Source of the DNA: Symsagittifera roscoffensis
Lineage: Eukaryota; Xenacoelomorpha; Acoela; Convolutidae
Reading direction: 5' to 3'
Assembly (NCBI RefSeq): GCF_963678635.1
Contig: NC_087066.1
Coordinates: 18,165,275-18,229,274 of the forward strand
DNA: 64,000 nt
Shown here: positions 60,227 to 64,000 of the stretch, in pieces
Numbering within the stretch: the first letter of the stretch is position 1
Layout of the letters: the number at the start of each line of letters is the position of its first letter
Program-made: the position numbers and the translations under genes
Notes under the pieces: generated by a model
The model's input: the letters and a program-made list of their open reading frames with translations, nothing else
What the model was told of the DNA's origin: nothing
Database searches by the model: none

Positions 60227-62210
60227 ATGTCGAAGAAACGAAGAAAATCAAAGAAGGACTCTTTTGTGGAAAGGACCGAGAAGTCTCGGAACAAGAAAGG
60301 GAAGAAGTTTTCAGGCGGAATGGTTGAAACAAGTAGTCAAAAGACCTCGGAAGGCAAAAAGGCAATTTTGGAGGTAGAGATCCACATGAACCCCACTCTG
60401 GATGACAATTGGGCGGGACGTGGAAGGGAACAGAAGGTAATAGGAGGTTAACGAGTGAATCTACTCCCGTAGAATAAGGCCACAATTTCGTTACTTCGAC
60501 GAGAGGAGATATCGGAACTGTCCGACATCTAGAGTGAGAAGTCAGCAGCAGCAAATTCAGCTACTCATAATACCATGATGAATGGGGTGACACAGAAAGC
60601 GATAACGTCATCCTCGTTTTCGGAAAATATCAAGAACAACTTGAGAAAGTTCTTTCCATTTACTATGGTAGCGGTAACAGGTGATAAAGTAGACACCCAG
60701 GATGTGGAAAAGAAAAAAATGAGGAATTCGATGACTATGAGTAGCAAATGAGCCTGAATAGTTCGACCCATGAAAACGAGACATCTATAAACATGGAGAA
60801 TGGCTATTCGGATCCATTTGGTGAGGTCCGAACTATAAACAAGACTTTTGATGGAAAACGACAGTCAATAGAGTTCATGACAATGACCTTCTCGGACGTG
60901 CGATCTGGAACAACTAGGATCGCAGGGTCAGGGACCACGCCAGTGGAACTAGAGGCGGACTCTGAAGACAAACCGAGACAGAGAGGTAAAACTCGAGTTT
61001 CGACCAGCACCAAGCTGTCTGGAACCAAAAGGGTGACGCCACCACTTGTGACTCTATTGGTGGACAACGGGCGTCGACAGAAAAAGCCTTGAGCAGTATT
61101 GTGGATAGCATGGGTGAGCAGAGTGAAAATATGTCAATAGAAATGAGTGAACAAGAAAGAGCAGTTCATGTGGGAAGAGAAAGCCTGCGGGAAGAAACTA
61201 ACCGCAACAGACAGGAAGTCATTAGGAGAAAAAACGTGTAAAAGAAAGAACGGATGAGTACTTGGCCAGGAATTTGTCGCGAATGACGAGGAAGGATGAG
61301 GAAAGAGAGGAGCGATTGAGAGGTGACATGGAACAACTACAAAGTCAGCCAGAGCAGACTCTTGGGACTCTTGATACAAGGATAGACGCATTGTTGGAAA
61401 GATGAACTCAGGCTGTAAAGGACAGGCTGGATGGTCTTCTGGGAAATAGGAGTGGATCTAGGAACAGAGGAACACACTCGAGAGACGCTAGCTGTTAGCC
61501 GAGAATTTACTTCAACGAGCATCCGAATAGAGGGAGGACTTTTGGGTCCACAAGTGGAAGGGGTAACTCATCCAAGAACGCCACCGGGAATGACAGGCTG
61601 ATAGGTCCAACGAATATCAGAGAAGGTTCTACTAGCAGCAGACCTAACTCAAACGAACGACCTATGCGAGACGCAAATGCCACAGGTAGAAGTGTTTCCT
61701 CAAACTGCAACCACTCGAATCCAGGACGATCTCAGCCCAGCGATTCGGACAGAAGGGAAATTCCAGTGCTTCAAACAACTCAAATTAACGATCAAGCGGG
61801 ACATTCACGTGATGCAACGGCAATGGTCACAGCGTTTGAACAGCGCTGGAACAATGAGCGCAGCGAGAACTCTGATTAATTAATCAAGAAACCGAGATGT
61901 TATAAGAATGAATCTGACAGTTGTATAGATAACTGGATAGAAGTCATGAAGCTGTCTTTTGGGGAAGAAGACTTGACAGAAAGACAAGAGTGCAGTGCGC
62001 TCACCAGTAACTTGGAAGGGACAGCCAAGAATTGCGTGATGGCCTAAAAGCAACACCAGCGGGACACAGCCGAGAAAAACATCGAAATCCTGTTGAATCG
62101 CTTTGGCTCAGGAGTGCAAGGATACCAAATGATGATGCGCTTCGAGAAACGAAGGCAACGTGAAGACGAAACCATGGACAGGTCTCTATATGACTTAGAA
62201 ACGCATTAAA
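60227..62210 (+). pseudogene. gag-region pseudogene of the old copy
   Basis: The small ORF (60227-60451) and gag pieces (60575-61092, then fragments to 62.2 kb) align with the young element: MVETSSQKTSE, KFFPFTM, STSTKLSGTKRVTPPLVT, KPRCYKNESDSCIDNWIEVM, RFGSGVQGYQMMMRFEKRR (the last with changes). Stops and frameshifts are frequent. At the position of the internal TGA of the young gag this copy has an Arg codon. Confidence 0.82.
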
Positions 62211-62456
62211 ATCGACTTGATTTATTCATGAAATTTTGCCGATGTATTTATATAGGTGTAGTTATGAGATTGGTCCGGCCCTTTCCAACCCGTGCACGTA
62301 CCGTCGCATGACGGAAGGGCCCATTTTAATTGACCTTTTTTTTGATCAACCTAACTCTTATTTATGGTTCTTGAAGTGCGCTTGTTCAAACTGTCGATCT
62401 TGACTTTATTTTTTTAAAATTTTTTTGCCTTAATTTATTTACGGGAATTAATTCTT

Positions 62457-62476
62457 TCATCATCATCATCATCATC
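62457..62476. repeat. (ATC)n microsatellite
   Basis: About six CAT/ATC units in a row. Confidence 0.85.
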
Positions 62477-62616
62477 CCAATCTGGTTGGCATGATTCCCA
62501 ACCATCTGACTCTATTTACTTCTTACCACATAATACTTTACTCTTCCATATCTGGTAAATTTCTAGGATTTTGACTGGAATATTCGATGAAGGGACTCCT
62601 GACTGTAACCTCGGTT

Positions 62617-62643
62617 ACTATGATACTTTCAACGTATCATAGT
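62617..62643. repeat. Perfect inverted repeat upstream of NACA
   Basis: Arms ACTATGATAC and GTATCATAGT with a 7-base loop. A smaller GTAACC..GGTTAC pair sits just before it. Confidence 0.7.
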
Positions 62644-62709
62644 ACTATGATATCTGATTACCTTAAAAAATTTAATGATAACTGATGTTTTTATTTCGTT
62701 TAAGACCCA

Positions 62710-63719
<1,010 letters not shown>

Positions 63720-63720
<1 letters not shown>

Positions 63721-64000
63721 ACCTTGCGATAAGCAAGGGTATTTGGAACAAAGCTTTCAGCTCTGAACTCTTTCTGTTCAAAACGCCATTTCACAAGTGA
63801 AATAAATTTATATTAAGCTGGCACAAAAATATGTGGTTCGACGCTGTTTATTTGCGCGGGGTTCATGCGCTAGGGGAGCTCCATCGCGGTCACCGTGTAA
63901 CAAAGCTTTTAGCAGTATCTTGGATACGTGGGTTCGTATCCCACTTATGTCACCGTATAACACAGCTTTTAGCTCTGAACTCTTTCTGTTCAAAAAGCCT
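63720..64000 (+). repeat. SINE-like repeat cluster with tRNA-like box B
   Basis: GTGGGTTCGTATCCCAC (about 63929-63945) is a perfect 5-bp T-stem with a box B core. GCGGGGTTCATGCGC nearby is a second box-B-like site. The segment AGCTCTGAACTCTTTCTGTTCAAAA occurs at about 63760 and again at about 63970. TCACCGT.TAACA.AGCTTTTAGC also occurs twice. This is a repeated tRNA-derived element in the NACA intron, cut by the window end. Confidence 0.6.

Larger units (their letters stand above)
55361..62215 (+). mobile_element. Old, truncated copy of the same LTR element, inverted
   Basis: Plus-strand sequence parallels the minus strand of the large element. LTR-like sequence runs to the end GAATGTTACA at 57539, then come the conserved primer-site region (57550-57568), the leader with CCGGAGGGGTC motifs, the small ORF and the gag start, with truncation inside the gag core at about 62.2 kb. 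LTR-like blocks occur twice before 57539 (around 55.36-56.62 kb and 56.9-57.54 kb), so the LTR region is duplicated or nested. It is far more diverged than the two LTRs of the large element are from each other. Confidence 0.85.
62216..62709. other. Region upstream of NACA
   Basis: Holds an (ATC)n run (62457-62476), a perfect 10-bp inverted repeat (62617-62643) and a TTTAAG acceptor just before the NACA start codon. The acceptor implies an upstream non-coding exon that I cannot place. Confidence 0.5.

Overview
This is nuclear DNA of an animal, probably an invertebrate. Three conserved eukaryotic genes have introns. The DNA between them is AT-rich and full of decayed retroelements, tRNA-derived SINEs and satellite-like repeats. 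I cannot name the species. No bacterial, plastid or CRISPR features were seen.

Host genes. (1) A sterol regulatory element-binding protein (SREBP) gene lies on the minus strand, from 14503 to beyond the left edge. Ten coding exons join without a phase error to give 915 codons. They encode an acidic and N/Q-rich activation region, the Tyr-type bHLH-leucine zipper, two membrane segments around a luminal loop with a site-1-protease motif, and the start of the regulatory domain. (2) A mitochondrial NADP-dependent isocitrate dehydrogenase (IDH2-type) gene lies on the minus strand at 28863-15450. It has six exons and 430 residues, and two of its five introns appear to use GC rather than GT donors. 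(3) The 5' coding half of NAC alpha (NACA) lies on the plus strand at 62710-63260 and runs off the right edge. SREBP and IDH2 lie head to tail on one strand with 946 bp between their coding regions.

The centre (29043-51123) is one very large LTR retrotransposon of about 22 kb on the minus strand. Its two LTRs differ by only about 1% by eye. In transcription order it carries a 3-kb leader with a recurrent ACCCYTCCGGATT motif, a small basic ORF, gag with two zinc knuckles, and a Ty3/gypsy-type pol (protease, RT, RNase H, DD35E integrase). Four cargo segments follow: a macrodomain-like ORF in the same frame as pol, an SGNH-esterase-like ORF, and two large ORFs (1029 and 604 aa) that I do not recognise. 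Single in-frame stops and frame changes interrupt this copy. Its 3' LTR ends 179 bp upstream of the IDH2 start codon, on the same strand, so it may supply or disrupt the IDH2 promoter.

A second, much older copy of the same family lies in inverted orientation at about 55.4-62.2 kb, truncated inside gag. It helps show which parts of the element are conserved. Two decayed non-LTR retrotransposons (23.2-25.9 kb and 51.4-54.4 kb), an integrase relic (7.2 kb), an RT relic (2.9-3.4 kb), a 76-bp minisatellite (7.5-8.0 kb), two copies of a satellite-bearing element (16.5-17.8 and 25.9-27.5 kb) and several SINEs fill the introns and spacers.
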